NCBI GenBank assembly: GCA_964395095.1 | Contig: CAYMZZ010000001.1 | Location: 310,001-374,000, forward strand | Reading direction: 5' to 3' | Source of the DNA: CAYMZZ01 sp964395095 | GTDB taxonomy: Bacteria > Bacteroidota > Bacteroidia > Chitinophagales > Chitinophagaceae | DNA length: 64,000 nt | Part shown: in pieces, positions 40,461-49,697 of the stretch | Layout: each line of letters begins with the position of its first letter | Position numbering within the stretch: position 1 is the stretch's first letter | Position numbers and translations under genes: made by a program | The notes under the pieces: model-generated | The model's database searches: none | The model's input: the letters and a program-made list of their open reading frames with translations, nothing else | What the model was told of the DNA's origin: nothing

Positions 40461-43019
40461 TTAACCAAGGCTTTGTAAATGCTGTTCCAGGTCCATTTCG
40501 GTCTTGATCAGTACATCCCTGGCCTTGCTACCCTGGCTGGGGCCTACAATGCCCGCAGCTTCCAGTTGGTCCATCAAACGTCCCGCGCGATTGTACCCCA
40601 GTTTCATGCGGCGTTGCAATAAGGAAGTAGACCCTTGCTGACTTTGCACGATAAGCCTGGCCGCATCTTCAAACATGCTGTCGCGGTTGCTCATATCAAA
40701 TTCCTTGCCCTCCAGCTCTTTCTCATCAATATATTCCGGCAGCATAAATGCCATGGGATAACCTCTTTGTTCCGAGATAAAATCTACCACATTCTCCACT
40801 TCCGGTGTATCCACAAATGCGCATTGCAGGCGAATGATTTCGCCATTGTGCGAGATCAGCATATCGCCCTTGCCTATCAACTGCTCGGCGCCACCGGTAT
40901 CGAGGATGGTGCGGGAATCGATCTTCGACGAAACCTTAAACGCAATACGCGCGGGGAAGTTGGCCTTGATGGTACCCGTGATGATATTGACCGAAGGCCG
41001 CTGGGTAGCGATGATCAGGTGAATACCGATGGCACGTGCCAGTTGCGCGAGGCGGGCGATAGGCATTTCCACTTCCTTTCCCGCCGTCATGATCAGATCG
41101 GCAAACTCATCAATCACCAGCACAATAAAGGGCAGGTATTGATGACCTTTTTGCGGATTCAGTTTACGCTTAACAAATTTTTCGTTGTACTCTTTGATAT
41201 TACGCGCACCAGCTTCCTTGAGCAGGTCGTAGCGGTTATCCATTTCTATGCAAAGCGCATTGAGCGTATGCACCACTTTCTTGGTATCGGTAATTATCGC
41301 GTCTTCTTCACCGGGCAATTTGGCCAGGAAATGGCGCTCAATATGCCGGTAAATACTTAACTCCACTTTTTTGGGGTCAATCAGCACAAATTTTAGCTGC
41401 GATGGATGTTTCTTGTACAACAAGGAAACCAGTATCGCATTCAGTCCAACCGATTTACCCTGTCCTGTTGCCCCCGCCATCAGCAGGTGCGGCATACTGG
41501 CCAGGTCAACGATATAATTCTCGTTATCGATCTTCTTACCCACCGCGATAGGCAAGCTAAAATTGTTATGCTGGAATTTTTCCGAAGCAAGCAGGGTTTT
41601 CATGCTCACAACGGTTTTTTTAACGTTGGGAACTTCAATGCCAATCGTTCCCTTACCGGGAATGGGCGCAATGATACGGATACCAAGTGCAGCGAGGCTC
41701 AGGGCAATATCGTCTTCCAGGTTTTTGATACGCGAGATACGTACACCCGCCGCGGGTACAATTTCATAGAGCGTGACCGTTGGTCCCACGGTGGCGCTGA
41801 TCTTTTGTATTTCGATGGAGTAGTTGCGCAGCGTGGCGATGATCTGGTCTTTATTCTTCTCCAGCTCCGCCGGATCCTGAATGATCTTTTCACTGCCATG
41901 TGCTTCCAGCAGGTTCAGACCCGGATATTTATAATCGCGCAGATCAAGCGTAGGCTCATAAGGAGGCAGGTTTTCAATAGCGCTGGTTTCCCCTTCTTCG
42001 GTTTCATCCACTTCATCGGGAACGGTCTTAATCTCCAACTGCAACCCATCCGGATCGGGTGCTGCGGGTTTTTCCACGGGAGCAGCGGGCTCCACCACCC
42101 AGTCATTGATGGTTTTTTCCTCGTGCTGATGATAAAGGTCATTCACAATCTCCTGCTCCGGCATCGGCGTAAGAGCAGATAGTTCCTCATCCTCCTCCAC
42201 CGGATCCTTTTCAATCAGTTTCATCTCATGCGCAGGCTTCTCTTCTTCAATGATCAGCCTGGGCGCTTTGTTCTTTCCACCCATATCGTTGGCGACAACA
42301 AGCTCTTCTTCTTCTTCTTCTTCCTCCTCCTCCATTTCTTCCATCGCCGCCTCTTCACTATCCGGCTTCGGTGCCACCTGTTTGGCGGGCAGGTTAAAGG
42401 CCGGGTTGAATTGCCAGATGATATAGGCGAACCCGATCACCAGCAACAGGGCGGCCGTACCAAAATCGCCCAGCGCCCCGGTGAGCCAGTCGCTGATCAT
42501 ATTCCCCACACCCCCACCAAAACGAAATTCGAAGCTGGCGAAAACAAAGGATAACGACACCGAAAGCACCAGTAAACCAATGGTCACGTATTTGAGGTTT
42601 TTCCAGATGGAAAACACTTTGCGGCTAAAAAGGAGATTTACCCCAGATACGAAAAAGAAAGTACAGATCAGGAGGGAGGCGATGCCAAAGCCTTTATAGA
42701 TAAAGAAATGGGAAACGACGGCCCCCAGCCTTCCGAGCAGGTTGGTCACTTTTACCTCTGTGTCGAAGAGGATGCTGGCCCCCCGGGCTACCTCGGTCTG
42801 GTCTTCTTTCCAGGTAAAGAAATAGGAAATAAAGGCAATGAGCAGATAAATGGATACCAGCAGGGATAGCGCACCCAGTATCTTCCAGGTACGTTCATCT
42901 CGGGCCAGTTTCTGCCAGTCGATCCGCTCTTCGGTTTCGGGCTTAAATCCCTTTGTCCCGGTTTTGGAGCCGGCTTTGCGGCCCCCACGGGTGCCAGCTT
43001 TTTTCTGCTTGGTGGGCAT
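40461..43019 (-). CDS. ftsK: DNA translocase FtsK/SpoIIIE
   Basis: An 852-residue protein. Basic N terminus, then four membrane helices (about 45-200), an acidic linker with a run of Glu (EEMEEEEEEEEEE at about 223-240), the motor with Walker A GATGQGKSVGLN (about 515) and Walker B IVLVIDEFADLI, and a C-terminal gamma DNA-binding domain (DAARLIVQSQQGSTSLLQRRMKLGYNRAGRLMDQLE). It pumps DNA at the division septum and activates XerCD at dif. A TATCTTTG box ends 5 nt before the ATG. lolA lies downstream. Confidence 0.96.
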   Translation of the reverse strand: MPTKQKKAGTRGGRKAGSKTGTKGFKPETEERIDWQKLARDERTWKILGALSLLVSIYLLIAFISYFFTWKEDQTEVARGASILFDTEVKVTNLLGRLGAVVSHFFIYKGFGIASLLICTFFFVSGVNLLFSRKVFSIWKNLKYVTIGLLVLSVSLSFVFASFEFRFGGGVGNMISDWLTGALGDFGTAALLLVIGFAYIIWQFNPAFNLPAKQVAPKPDSEEAAMEEMEEEEEEEEEELVVANDMGGKNKAPRLIIEEEKPAHEMKLIEKDPVEEDEELSALTPMPEQEIVNDLYHQHEEKTINDWVVEPAAPVEKPAAPDPDGLQLEIKTVPDEVDETEEGETSAIENLPPYEPTLDLRDYKYPGLNLLEAHGSEKIIQDPAELEKNKDQIIATLRNYSIEIQKISATVGPTVTLYEIVPAAGVRISRIKNLEDDIALSLAALGIRIIAPIPGKGTIGIEVPNVKKTVVSMKTLLASEKFQHNNFSLPIAVGKKIDNENYIVDLASMPHLLMAGATGQGKSVGLNAILVSLLYKKHPSQLKFVLIDPKKVELSIYRHIERHFLAKLPGEEDAIITDTKKVVHTLNALCIEMDNRYDLLKEAGARNIKEYNEKFVKRKLNPQKGHQYLPFIVLVIDEFADLIMTAGKEVEMPIARLAQLARAIGIHLIIATQRPSVNIITGTIKANFPARIAFKVSSKIDSRTILDTGGAEQLIGKGDMLISHNGEIIRLQCAFVDTPEVENVVDFISEQRGYPMAFMLPEYIDEKELEGKEFDMSNRDSMFEDAARLIVQSQQGSTSLLQRRMKLGYNRAGRLMDQLEAAGIVGPSQGSKARDVLIKTEMDLEQHLQSLG

Positions 43020-43024
43020 ATTGG

Positions 43025-43032
43025 CAAAGATA
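43025..43032 (-). promoter_or_regulatory. -7 promoter box TATCTTTG of ftsK, near-leaderless
   Basis: Reads TATCTTTG on the minus strand, 5 nt before ATG 43019. No TTG at 17-23 nt upstream was found. Confidence 0.55.
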
Positions 43033-43088
43033 GGAATTGTGAAAAACTGTCGCGCTTATTCGTTGAATACCCGCAAAGTAGTAGGGTA

Positions 43089-43124
43089 TTTGCGTAAAAA
43101 GCCGATAGGGAAATTGTACATTTG
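43089..43124 (+). promoter_or_regulatory. Promoter of the histidine-kinase gene
   Basis: TTTG at 43089-43092, 24-nt spacer, TACATTTG at 43117-43124, 26 nt before ATG 43151. It faces away from the ftsK promoter. Confidence 0.55.
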
Positions 43125-43150
43125 AGCCTATTGCCGAAACCTGCAGACCC

Positions 43151-45073
43151 ATGGCCTCATTTCCAAAATTATTGCTGACGCTGCTGCTGGCCTGCTGGCT
43201 CGCTGTGGCACCTGCCCAGGAATCGGCCCCCCTTCCCTATTTCGATATCAGCCAGATCCAACTGGCTGTACAGCCTTCCGCCTTGAACCGCAACCTGGCT
43301 ATGGCCTATATTCATCCGGAAGAAAATATCGAAAAATTATATGGAAACCTGACCATGCAGCATGGGGTTATTCACCCCGGCTATATTCCACTCGACCGGA
43401 TACCGGAAAAAATAATCCTGCGCTTCAATATCTGTAATACCGACGATACCATACGATCGGTCTGGTTCTTTCCCGGCTTCTATTTCCCGGAAGTAACCCT
43501 ATTCCGGGTCATCAACCGGACCCAACTGGAAAGAATTCCCGACATCCTGCCCAGGAAACTCGGCGAAATCAGTTACCGGCAGGTCAAATTACAACCGGGC
43601 GACTCCCTGCAGATATTGGCCCAGCTATCGCCGATCCGCACCCATCTCAACCAGATAAAGCCCAGACTTATCGCGCCGGCATATTTGCCTACATTCATTG
43701 TTGCACTCGACAATACCAATATCGAATCAAAGATCTTCACCTATGTATTCTGCGGATTGCTGCTGATGATGATCCTGTTTTCGATGGCCAATTATTTCCT
43801 GGGTCGCAACCTCGAATTTCTTTATTATTCGGGCTATGCCTTTCTCATCTGCGTTATGCTTTTCATCAAAGGCATTTACAGTTATCATACCAGCCATTTT
43901 GGCTTTTTCCAGGAAGGCTATCTCGATTTCATCATGCAAAGCACGGGCACGCTCTTTTATATGCGCTTCATGCAGAAATACCTCAATACGCGCAAAGAGC
44001 ATCCCTTTCTGCAAAAGCTCTACGATGTTGGGGTCGTCATGCTATTGCTGGCTATGCTGGCTTTCACTTATGCGCATTACTTCACTTACAATTTCCTGCT
44101 CGAAAACTACCTGGAAAATATTACCAAGGGCCTGCTCCTCATCATGGTCTTTATCTTCCTGGTGTATAGCGTCCGTCGCTGGGATGATCGTTTGCTGCGG
44201 TACCTGTTCTGGGGCAATTTCAGCCTCTTTATATTCTCCCTGTTCTCCCTGCTCATGCTCACGGGCACCATCGCGGCCTACAAGCTGCCTTCCATTTTTG
44301 GCAGCTCTGTTTTTTATTATGAGATGGGCATATTGCTGGAGCTGATATTCTTCCTGATGGGCCTCAACTATAAGAACCGTCGCCAACTGGTAGCCCAGGC
44401 CCGGGAAAGGGAAAGGCTGAAAGCCGAAAATATGATGGCAGCCTACGAGCGCGAAATTGCCGTGTATAAAGGGCAGCAGGAAGAGCGGCAACGCATTTCG
44501 GCCGATATGCACGACGAGTTGGGCTCGGGTATGACGGCCATCCGGCTGATGAGTGAGATTGCGCGCAATAAGATGAAGGAAAATACCCCGGTGGAAATAG
44601 AAAAGATTTCGCGATCGGCTGATGAAGTGCTCAACAAGATGAACGCGATTATCTGGAGTATGAACAGCGGTAATGATACAGTAGACAATCTGGTTTCCTA
44701 TATCCGCTCCTATGCGCTCGAATACTTTGAAGGCACTTCCATCACCTGCAAAATTCTGACGCCGGAAAATATCAATCAGCGCGAATTAACGGGCGACAAA
44801 CGCCGCAACCTTTTCCTGTGTGTGAAAGAAAGCCTGCACAATGTAATCAAGCATTCGAGGGCTTCGGAGGTGCGCATTTATTTTGTTACCGATGATGTGC
44901 TCACCATACGCATCGTGGATAATGGTGTGGGTATTGACCTGGCCAACCTGCGCCAGTTTGGTAATGGATTGAAGAATATTGCCAAGCGGATGGAAAGCAT
45001 TGGCGGTACCTATCAAATTGAAAACAATGGTGGCACCGTTACCACCCTTCGCCTGAAGCTTGAAATTACTTAG
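43151..45073 (+). CDS. 7TMR-DISM-type sensor histidine kinase (HisKA_3)
   Basis: A 640-residue kinase with signal peptide (APA/QE), an N-terminal periplasmic beta-domain (to about 190), seven membrane helices (about 195-420), a short coiled coil, then the phospho-acceptor in ERQRISADMHDELGSGMTAIRLMSEIARNKM with His454 and a HATPase with NVIKHSRAS and DNGVGID (HisKA_3/DegS-NarX type). This pattern matches LuxR-type two-component systems. No response regulator lies beside it, so it is an orphan in this window. Signal unknown. Confidence 0.9.
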   Translation: MASFPKLLLTLLLACWLAVAPAQESAPLPYFDISQIQLAVQPSALNRNLAMAYIHPEENIEKLYGNLTMQHGVIHPGYIPLDRIPEKIILRFNICNTDDTIRSVWFFPGFYFPEVTLFRVINRTQLERIPDILPRKLGEISYRQVKLQPGDSLQILAQLSPIRTHLNQIKPRLIAPAYLPTFIVALDNTNIESKIFTYVFCGLLLMMILFSMANYFLGRNLEFLYYSGYAFLICVMLFIKGIYSYHTSHFGFFQEGYLDFIMQSTGTLFYMRFMQKYLNTRKEHPFLQKLYDVGVVMLLLAMLAFTYAHYFTYNFLLENYLENITKGLLLIMVFIFLVYSVRRWDDRLLRYLFWGNFSLFIFSLFSLLMLTGTIAAYKLPSIFGSSVFYYEMGILLELIFFLMGLNYKNRRQLVAQARERERLKAENMMAAYEREIAVYKGQQEERQRISADMHDELGSGMTAIRLMSEIARNKMKENTPVEIEKISRSADEVLNKMNAIIWSMNSGNDTVDNLVSYIRSYALEYFEGTSITCKILTPENINQRELTGDKRRNLFLCVKESLHNVIKHSRASEVRIYFVTDDVLTIRIVDNGVGIDLANLRQFGNGLKNIAKRMESIGGTYQIENNGGTVTTLRLKLEIT

Positions 45074-45083
45074 CCGGCTTCAT

Positions 45084-45479
45084 TCATCTTCCAGCAGGTT
45101 TGCTCAATCCGAGCGCGAGGCATACCCAACCCAGGATAAAGAATATACCGCCTATGGGCGTAATGATGCCAATGCCCTGCAAGCCTACCTGCTCGGTAGC
45201 TTTAATGGCCGTTAATAAATACAGTGATCCCGAAAACAGGCATATACCCGTAAGGAATGCATATCCCGCGCGGTTTAACCATCTACCGGGAAATTTTTCA
45301 TACAAGATTGCTGTTGCCAGCAACGCAAATACATGGTAAAACTGGTAACGCACCCCTGTTTCAAAGCTTGATACCGTTTCGGGGGGAACCAATTTCTTCA
45401 GACCATGGGCGCCAAAAGCACCCAAAGCCACGGCGATGGCAGCCAGCCACACGGCTGTGCGTAAAAATCTTTTATGCAT
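45084..45479 (-). CDS. DUF423 membrane protein
   Basis: A 131-residue protein with four helices. The motifs ALGAFGAHGLKK, RYQFYHVFALLATAIL and ITPIGGIFFILGWVCLALG are the DUF423 (YwdK-like) pattern. Function unknown. It overlaps the shikimate-kinase gene by 8 bp, so they are co-transcribed with the gene upstream. Confidence 0.93.
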   Translation of the reverse strand: MHKRFLRTAVWLAAIAVALGAFGAHGLKKLVPPETVSSFETGVRYQFYHVFALLATAILYEKFPGRWLNRAGYAFLTGICLFSGSLYLLTAIKATEQVGLQGIGIITPIGGIFFILGWVCLALGLSKPAGR

Positions 45480-45978
45480 GAAAAATCATTTCAATCATTC
45501 GATCCATCGGTAAATCGTCATCTTCAATTTTTACCCGGGACTGCTCGTAATAGATGCGTCTGTCTGAAAATTTTTTGCTGATGAAAGCTTTTAACTGGTC
45601 GTCACTCAAATCGCGAAGCAAGGGCCGTTCCGCTTTTTCCTTCAGGAGGCGGTCATACAACACGGGCATGGATGTATTCAGCCAAACCGTGGTACCCTGG
45701 CTGTTCATATATTCCACATTGTTGAAATAGCAGGGCGTTCCACCACCACAAGCCATCACAAAGCTGCTATGGCTTTCGGTAATGATGTGCAATACTTCTT
45801 TTTCTTTCAAACGAAAATACTCTTCACCCTGCTCCCGGAAAATATCATTAATCGACTTGCCTTCGGTATTTACGATTTGTGCATCCAGGTCAAAAAATGG
45901 GATTCCCAGCTTCGCGCTCAACTGCTGGCCGCGAAAAGATTTGCCGGAGCCCATAAATCCTACCAGGAAAATCTTCAT
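45472..45978 (-). CDS. aroK: Shikimate kinase
   Basis: A 168-residue P-loop kinase that makes shikimate 3-phosphate in aromatic amino acid synthesis. Walker A GFMGSGKSF (7-15), shikimate-binding DLDAQI and the GGGTP segment (about 80-84), and the lid (KEKAERPLLR) are visible. Its ATG overlaps the stop of the upstream glutaryl-CoA dehydrogenase gene (TAATG). Downstream it overlaps DUF423 by 8 bp, so three genes form one operon. Confidence 0.95.
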   Translation of the reverse strand: MKIFLVGFMGSGKSFRGQQLSAKLGIPFFDLDAQIVNTEGKSINDIFREQGEEYFRLKEKEVLHIITESHSSFVMACGGGTPCYFNNVEYMNSQGTTVWLNTSMPVLYDRLLKEKAERPLLRDLSDDQLKAFISKKFSDRRIYYEQSRVKIEDDDLPMDRMIEMIFHA

Positions 45979-47162
45979 TATTTAAATGCGTTGAAACCGG
46001 TTATGTCCATGCCTGTTATGAGCAGGTGTATATCATGGGTGCCTTCGTAAGTGATCACGCTCTCGAGGTTCATCATATGGCGCATCACCGGGTATTCGCC
46101 GGTAATACCCATACCACCCAGCATTTGCCGGGCATCCCTGCATATTTGCGTGGCTACCTCGCAGGCATTGCGCTTGGCCATACTCACTTGCTGCGGATTT
46201 GCTTTACCCTGATCCATCAGCACCGCGAGGCGCCAGTTGAGCAATTGCGCCTTGGTAATCTCCGTGAGCATTTCCGCCAGCTTTTTCTGCTGAAGCTGGA
46301 AGGCGCCAATAGGCTTGCCAAACTGTTCCCTTTCTTTGGAATAGCGAAGGGCGGTATCATAGCAATCCATGGCCGCCCCTATGGCACCCCAGGCAATACC
46401 AAAGCGGGCTTTGGTAAGGCAACCCAGGGGACCTTTCAGCCCCTTGATATTGGGAAAAACATTCGCCTTGGGAACCTTTACATTATCGAATACGAGTTCG
46501 CCCGTGGCCGAGGCCCGCAAACTCCATTTGCCATGCGTAGTGGGTGTGCTAAACCCTTCCATGCCTCTTTCCAGAATTACACCCTGCACTTCACCCGCTT
46601 CGTTTCTGGCCCATACCACCGCCACCTGCGCAAAGGGAGCATTACTGATCCACATTTTGGCGCCATTCAAAATCACATGATCGCCGGCATCGCGGATATT
46701 GGTGAGCATGCTGCCGGGATCACTGCCATGATTGGGCTCCGTCAACCCAAAACATCCCAACCATTCACCCGATGCCAGTTTAGGCAAATATTTTTTTCGT
46801 TGTTCCTCGCTGCCATAAGCATAAATGGGATACATAACCAGGGAACCCTGTACCGAAGCAGTGGAACGTACTCCGCTATCGCCACGTTCCAGTTCCTGCA
46901 TCATAAGTCCATAAGAAACATAATCAAGTCCGCCGCCACCATAGGCCGCAGGAATGGTAGGACCAAACACACCCAGGTCGCCCATCTGCTTTACGATTTG
47001 CTCCGGGAACTCCGCACGCTGCGCATAATCCTCAATGATGGGAGAAATTTCTTTCTTCACATACTGTCGAACCGTTTCGCGAATCATCTTCTGCTCCTCG
47101 GTCAACAATTCGTCTAACTGAAAATAATCAGGACTGGTAAAAAGATCCGTACGAGCGGCCAT
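45978..47162 (-). CDS. gcdH: Glutaryl-CoA dehydrogenase-type acyl-CoA dehydrogenase
   Basis: A 394-residue FAD enzyme. RSTASVQGSLVMYPIYAYGSEEQRKKYLP and WLGCFGLTEPNHGSDPGSM are very close to glutaryl-CoA dehydrogenases, and the general base lies in TYEGTHDIH (Glu373). It oxidises and decarboxylates glutaryl-CoA to crotonyl-CoA in lysine/tryptophan breakdown. A TATCTTTG box at 47185-47192 (minus) is its likely promoter, giving a leader of about 22 nt. aroK follows with a one-base overlap. Confidence 0.9.
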   Translation of the reverse strand: MAARTDLFTSPDYFQLDELLTEEQKMIRETVRQYVKKEISPIIEDYAQRAEFPEQIVKQMGDLGVFGPTIPAAYGGGGLDYVSYGLMMQELERGDSGVRSTASVQGSLVMYPIYAYGSEEQRKKYLPKLASGEWLGCFGLTEPNHGSDPGSMLTNIRDAGDHVILNGAKMWISNAPFAQVAVVWARNEAGEVQGVILERGMEGFSTPTTHGKWSLRASATGELVFDNVKVPKANVFPNIKGLKGPLGCLTKARFGIAWGAIGAAMDCYDTALRYSKEREQFGKPIGAFQLQQKKLAEMLTEITKAQLLNWRLAVLMDQGKANPQQVSMAKRNACEVATQICRDARQMLGGMGITGEYPVMRHMMNLESVITYEGTHDIHLLITGMDITGFNAFK

Positions 47163-47184
47163 GGCAATGTTTTAGGTTTAAGTG

Positions 47185-47192
47185 CAAAGATA
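47185..47192 (-). promoter_or_regulatory. -7 promoter box TATCTTTG of gcdH
   Basis: Exact TAnnTTTG on the minus strand, 22 nt before ATG 47162. No good TTG upstream. Confidence 0.5.
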
Positions 47193-47205
47193 TGGAGGGA
47201 AATTT

Positions 47206-47293
47206 TTGATTTGCTGATTTGTTGATTTGCTGATTTGTTTAAGGTTTGGACCTTAAACAAATCCTCAAATAACCGAATTACCGAATCAACAAA
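47206..47293. repeat. Inverted arrays of an 8-nt unit with a 12-bp hairpin centre
   Basis: Left part 47206-47250 (GATTTGCT, GATTTGTT units) and right part 47251-47293. The centre is a perfect 12-bp stem, ATTTGTTTAAGG / CCTTAAACAAAT, with a 6-nt loop. The right arm includes the stop codon of pyrF (47278-47280) and its last few codons. Confidence 0.85.
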
Positions 47294-48105
47294 TACTTCT
47301 CCATCTCGTTCTTCATTTTTTCCGCTTCTGCCGCTGCTTTTTCGGCGAAGTCTTTTTCGGAAGAGGCATAGATGATGGCGCGGCTGGCATTGACCAGTAA
47401 GCCGGCATCTATGTTGAGTGCGCGACGTGATATTTCCTCAAGGCTGCCACCCTGCGCGCCCACACCGGGTACCAGGAAAAAATGATCGGGACAGATACGC
47501 CGGATATTATCAAACTCAGCAGCCTGGGTAGCGCCTACTACAAACATGAGGTTATCGGGGCTACCCCAACCCGACACGGTTTCCAGTACTTCCTCATACA
47601 AATAGCGCGCGGGTTTTAAGGGGGTCGCTTCCAACTTCTTCATTTCAAAATCCGCCGCACCGGGGTTAGACGTAAGACCCAGTACAATGGCCCATTTATC
47701 GGGGTGCTGCAGAAAAGGCTTTACACTGTCAGCTCCCATATAAGGTGCCACGGTAATGGCATCGAATGGTAATTGTTCGAAAAAAGCCCTTGCATACTGG
47801 TCGGCAGTATTACCTATATCGCCCCGCTTGGCATCGGCTATGGTAAAATGGGAATCACCAATATACCGCACGGTTGCGTCCATCAGCTTCCAGCCATCAA
47901 TTCCCAGGGCCTCATAAAACGCGGTATTGATTTTGTAGGCAACGGCATAGGGTCGTGTGGCGTCAATAATGGCTTTATTGAATTCCCACATGCCATCCAC
48001 ATCCCGATTCAGATGTGCAGGCAGTTTACTGATATCCGTGTCGAGTCCCACGCATAAATAAGAGGATCGCTGAAAAATGAGTTCACGAAGCTGTTGCCGG
48101 TTCAT
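47278..48105 (-). CDS. pyrF: Orotidine 5'-phosphate decarboxylase
   Basis: A 275-residue type-2 OMP decarboxylase, the last step of UMP synthesis. The catalytic motif is IADAKRGDIGNTA (Asp-Lys-Asp), with YLCVGLDTDISKLP at the N terminus and LVPGVGAQGG near the phosphate site. Its ATG is 4 nt after a TATATTTG box on the minus strand. The final residues (LLIR) are encoded by sequence that belongs to the 8-nt repeat array. Confidence 0.95.
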   Translation of the reverse strand: MNRQQLRELIFQRSSYLCVGLDTDISKLPAHLNRDVDGMWEFNKAIIDATRPYAVAYKINTAFYEALGIDGWKLMDATVRYIGDSHFTIADAKRGDIGNTADQYARAFFEQLPFDAITVAPYMGADSVKPFLQHPDKWAIVLGLTSNPGAADFEMKKLEATPLKPARYLYEEVLETVSGWGSPDNLMFVVGATQAAEFDNIRRICPDHFFLVPGVGAQGGSLEEISRRALNIDAGLLVNASRAIIYASSEKDFAEKAAAEAEKMKNEMEKYLLIR

Positions 48106-48109
48106 GCCG

Positions 48110-48117
48110 CAAATATA
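48110..48117 (-). promoter_or_regulatory. -7 promoter box TATATTTG of pyrF, near-leaderless
   Basis: Exact TAnnTTTG on the minus strand, 4 nt before ATG 48105; no clear -33 element. Confidence 0.55.
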
Positions 48118-48174
48118 CGGCAGTAGCGTGGTGCTTGCGGGTTCTGTGGCGATAAGGGGTGCAGGCCTAATTAT

Positions 48175-49428
48175 TTATTGCACCACAAATTTCATTTTCA
48201 GACTGGTTCCGTCGCTGCGACGGCTGGTGAGCAGGTACACACCCGGTTTCAGGCGGCTGATATCCAATTGCTGTACGCCACTGCTGATGCGCACCTGCAG
48301 GCTGCGCAGTCCCTGCATATTGGTTACAAAAAGGGTGTGGCCAATCCAGCGGGGATCATAAGCCAGGTCAACCGTGATTTGTCCTCGTGCCGGGTTGGGA
48401 TAGATCACCGGCTTGAGCCAGCGCGGAGGCTGCTGCCCTACCGGAATCTCCTGCTGTGTGGGCGGAAGCAGCCCTTTCGAAGTAAGCAGGCTTTCGCGGA
48501 ATCCACCGGGCTCAAACAAGGCGCGCATACGGTCTTTCTGCCCCAGGGTGAAAAGGTTTATGCAGGCATCGTTGGTGAGGTCCATATAGTTCATATACAT
48601 GTCGCCGGCAGCATTGTTACCGCAGGACCGGCGAATGCCATCGGGGCAACCGTTGGTAAACCCGGCCTGCTTTGGTGTATCGTCTACCCAGTCGTCGCCA
48701 CAATAATCATCGCCCCAAATATGCCGAAGACCCAGCCAGTGCCCCACTTCATGCACGGCCACTTTGCCTTCGCCAAAGCTGGACGAGTTGTTGGTGCCAA
48801 CAATACCATAATTCAATACCAACCCGTCTTTTTTCGGATCCCCACCCGGAAAGCTCGCATACCCCAGGGCGCGGCGCAAACTACAGACCCATATATTCAG
48901 GTATTGGCCGGCATCCCAGGCATCGGCTCCCATTTCAGCGGCGAATTTCATCTTATCATTTGCATCCCAGGCCTGAATGGGGGTGTATTGGCGTACAATA
49001 CCCGAAGTGGCACGACGCTGCGGATCGGAAACCGCCAGTTTAAATTCGATTTCGCAATCGGCCACCAGCGCTTTGAAACGTTCCGGTGTGTTAGCCGTGT
49101 CGGCGCCCATTCGGCGAAATGATTCATTCAGGATCCGCACCTGATCATGTATCCTTTCATCGGGGATGTTCTGTGTCGCCTCATGATAGAGCACATGAAA
49201 GACCACGGGGATTACAATGACCGATTTGCCCTCTCCACGCGATTGCAGTGAGGAGGGCTTATTTTTTTGAAGGGCAATGAAATTTTCTATCGATTGATAG
49301 GCGCTATTCAGGGAGGGATCCAGTAAGATTTGATCCTGCTGGTATTGACTCGTACTACAATGGGATTGCGCTTCCGCTCGGTACAGAAATGCCAGGATGA
49401 ATAGAATGCCGGTGAATACACGCTTCAT
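48175..49428 (-). CDS. M43 (pappalysin-like) metalloprotease with T9SS sorting domain
   Basis: A 417-residue secreted zinc protease. Signal peptide to AEA/QS from ATG 49428; the frame is open to 49623 but adds no export signal. The zinc motif HEVGHWLGLRH (His226, Glu227, His230, His236) and the Met-turn MNYMD (Met282) are the M43B metzincin pattern. CPD, SCG and DDYCG Cys fit disulfides. The C terminus (IYPNPARGQITVDL ... GVYLLTSRRSDGTSLKMKFVVQ) is a T9SS type A sorting domain, so it is sent to the surface or outside. Confidence 0.93.
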   Translation of the reverse strand: MKRVFTGILFILAFLYRAEAQSHCSTSQYQQDQILLDPSLNSAYQSIENFIALQKNKPSSLQSRGEGKSVIVIPVVFHVLYHEATQNIPDERIHDQVRILNESFRRMGADTANTPERFKALVADCEIEFKLAVSDPQRRATSGIVRQYTPIQAWDANDKMKFAAEMGADAWDAGQYLNIWVCSLRRALGYASFPGGDPKKDGLVLNYGIVGTNNSSSFGEGKVAVHEVGHWLGLRHIWGDDYCGDDWVDDTPKQAGFTNGCPDGIRRSCGNNAAGDMYMNYMDLTNDACINLFTLGQKDRMRALFEPGGFRESLLTSKGLLPPTQQEIPVGQQPPRWLKPVIYPNPARGQITVDLAYDPRWIGHTLFVTNMQGLRSLQVRISSGVQQLDISRLKPGVYLLTSRRSDGTSLKMKFVVQ

Positions 49429-49684
49429 TGGGACAAATAATTGGTACGTGAAGCATGGCTGAATTAACCTGCCATGAGTATTCAAGCGGCATTGGAAGCG
49501 TATGGGTAAATCAAAAAAGGAATCTTGAACGGCTGTTCGGGGGATACGATTTTGAGAAGGGCCCGATGGGCGGGCAACGCTCAAATATATAACATTTTCT
49601 GAAAGCTGCCGGATTTTTTCCATCGTAAAAATACGAAGCCGTATTTTGCAGGGATCTTTAACAACTGATTACGCCTCAGGCGAC

Positions 49685-49692
49685 TATTTTTG
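49685..49692 (+). promoter_or_regulatory. -7 promoter box TATTTTTG, near-leaderless
   Basis: Matches TAnnTTTG, 5 nt before ATG 49698. No TTG at the expected distance. Confidence 0.5.
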
Positions 49693-49697
49693 CAGGC

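Noticed and set aside
40635..42182. Long plus-strand ORFs opposite ftsK
   Set aside because: Composition shadows; ftsK on the minus strand has all expected motifs.
46026..47117. 363-codon plus-strand ORF opposite the glutaryl-CoA dehydrogenase
   Set aside because: It is antisense to a strongly conserved gene and has no recognisable domain or signal.
48178..49122. 314-codon plus-strand ORF opposite the M43 protease
   Set aside because: Antisense shadow of a gene with intact zinc and sorting motifs.
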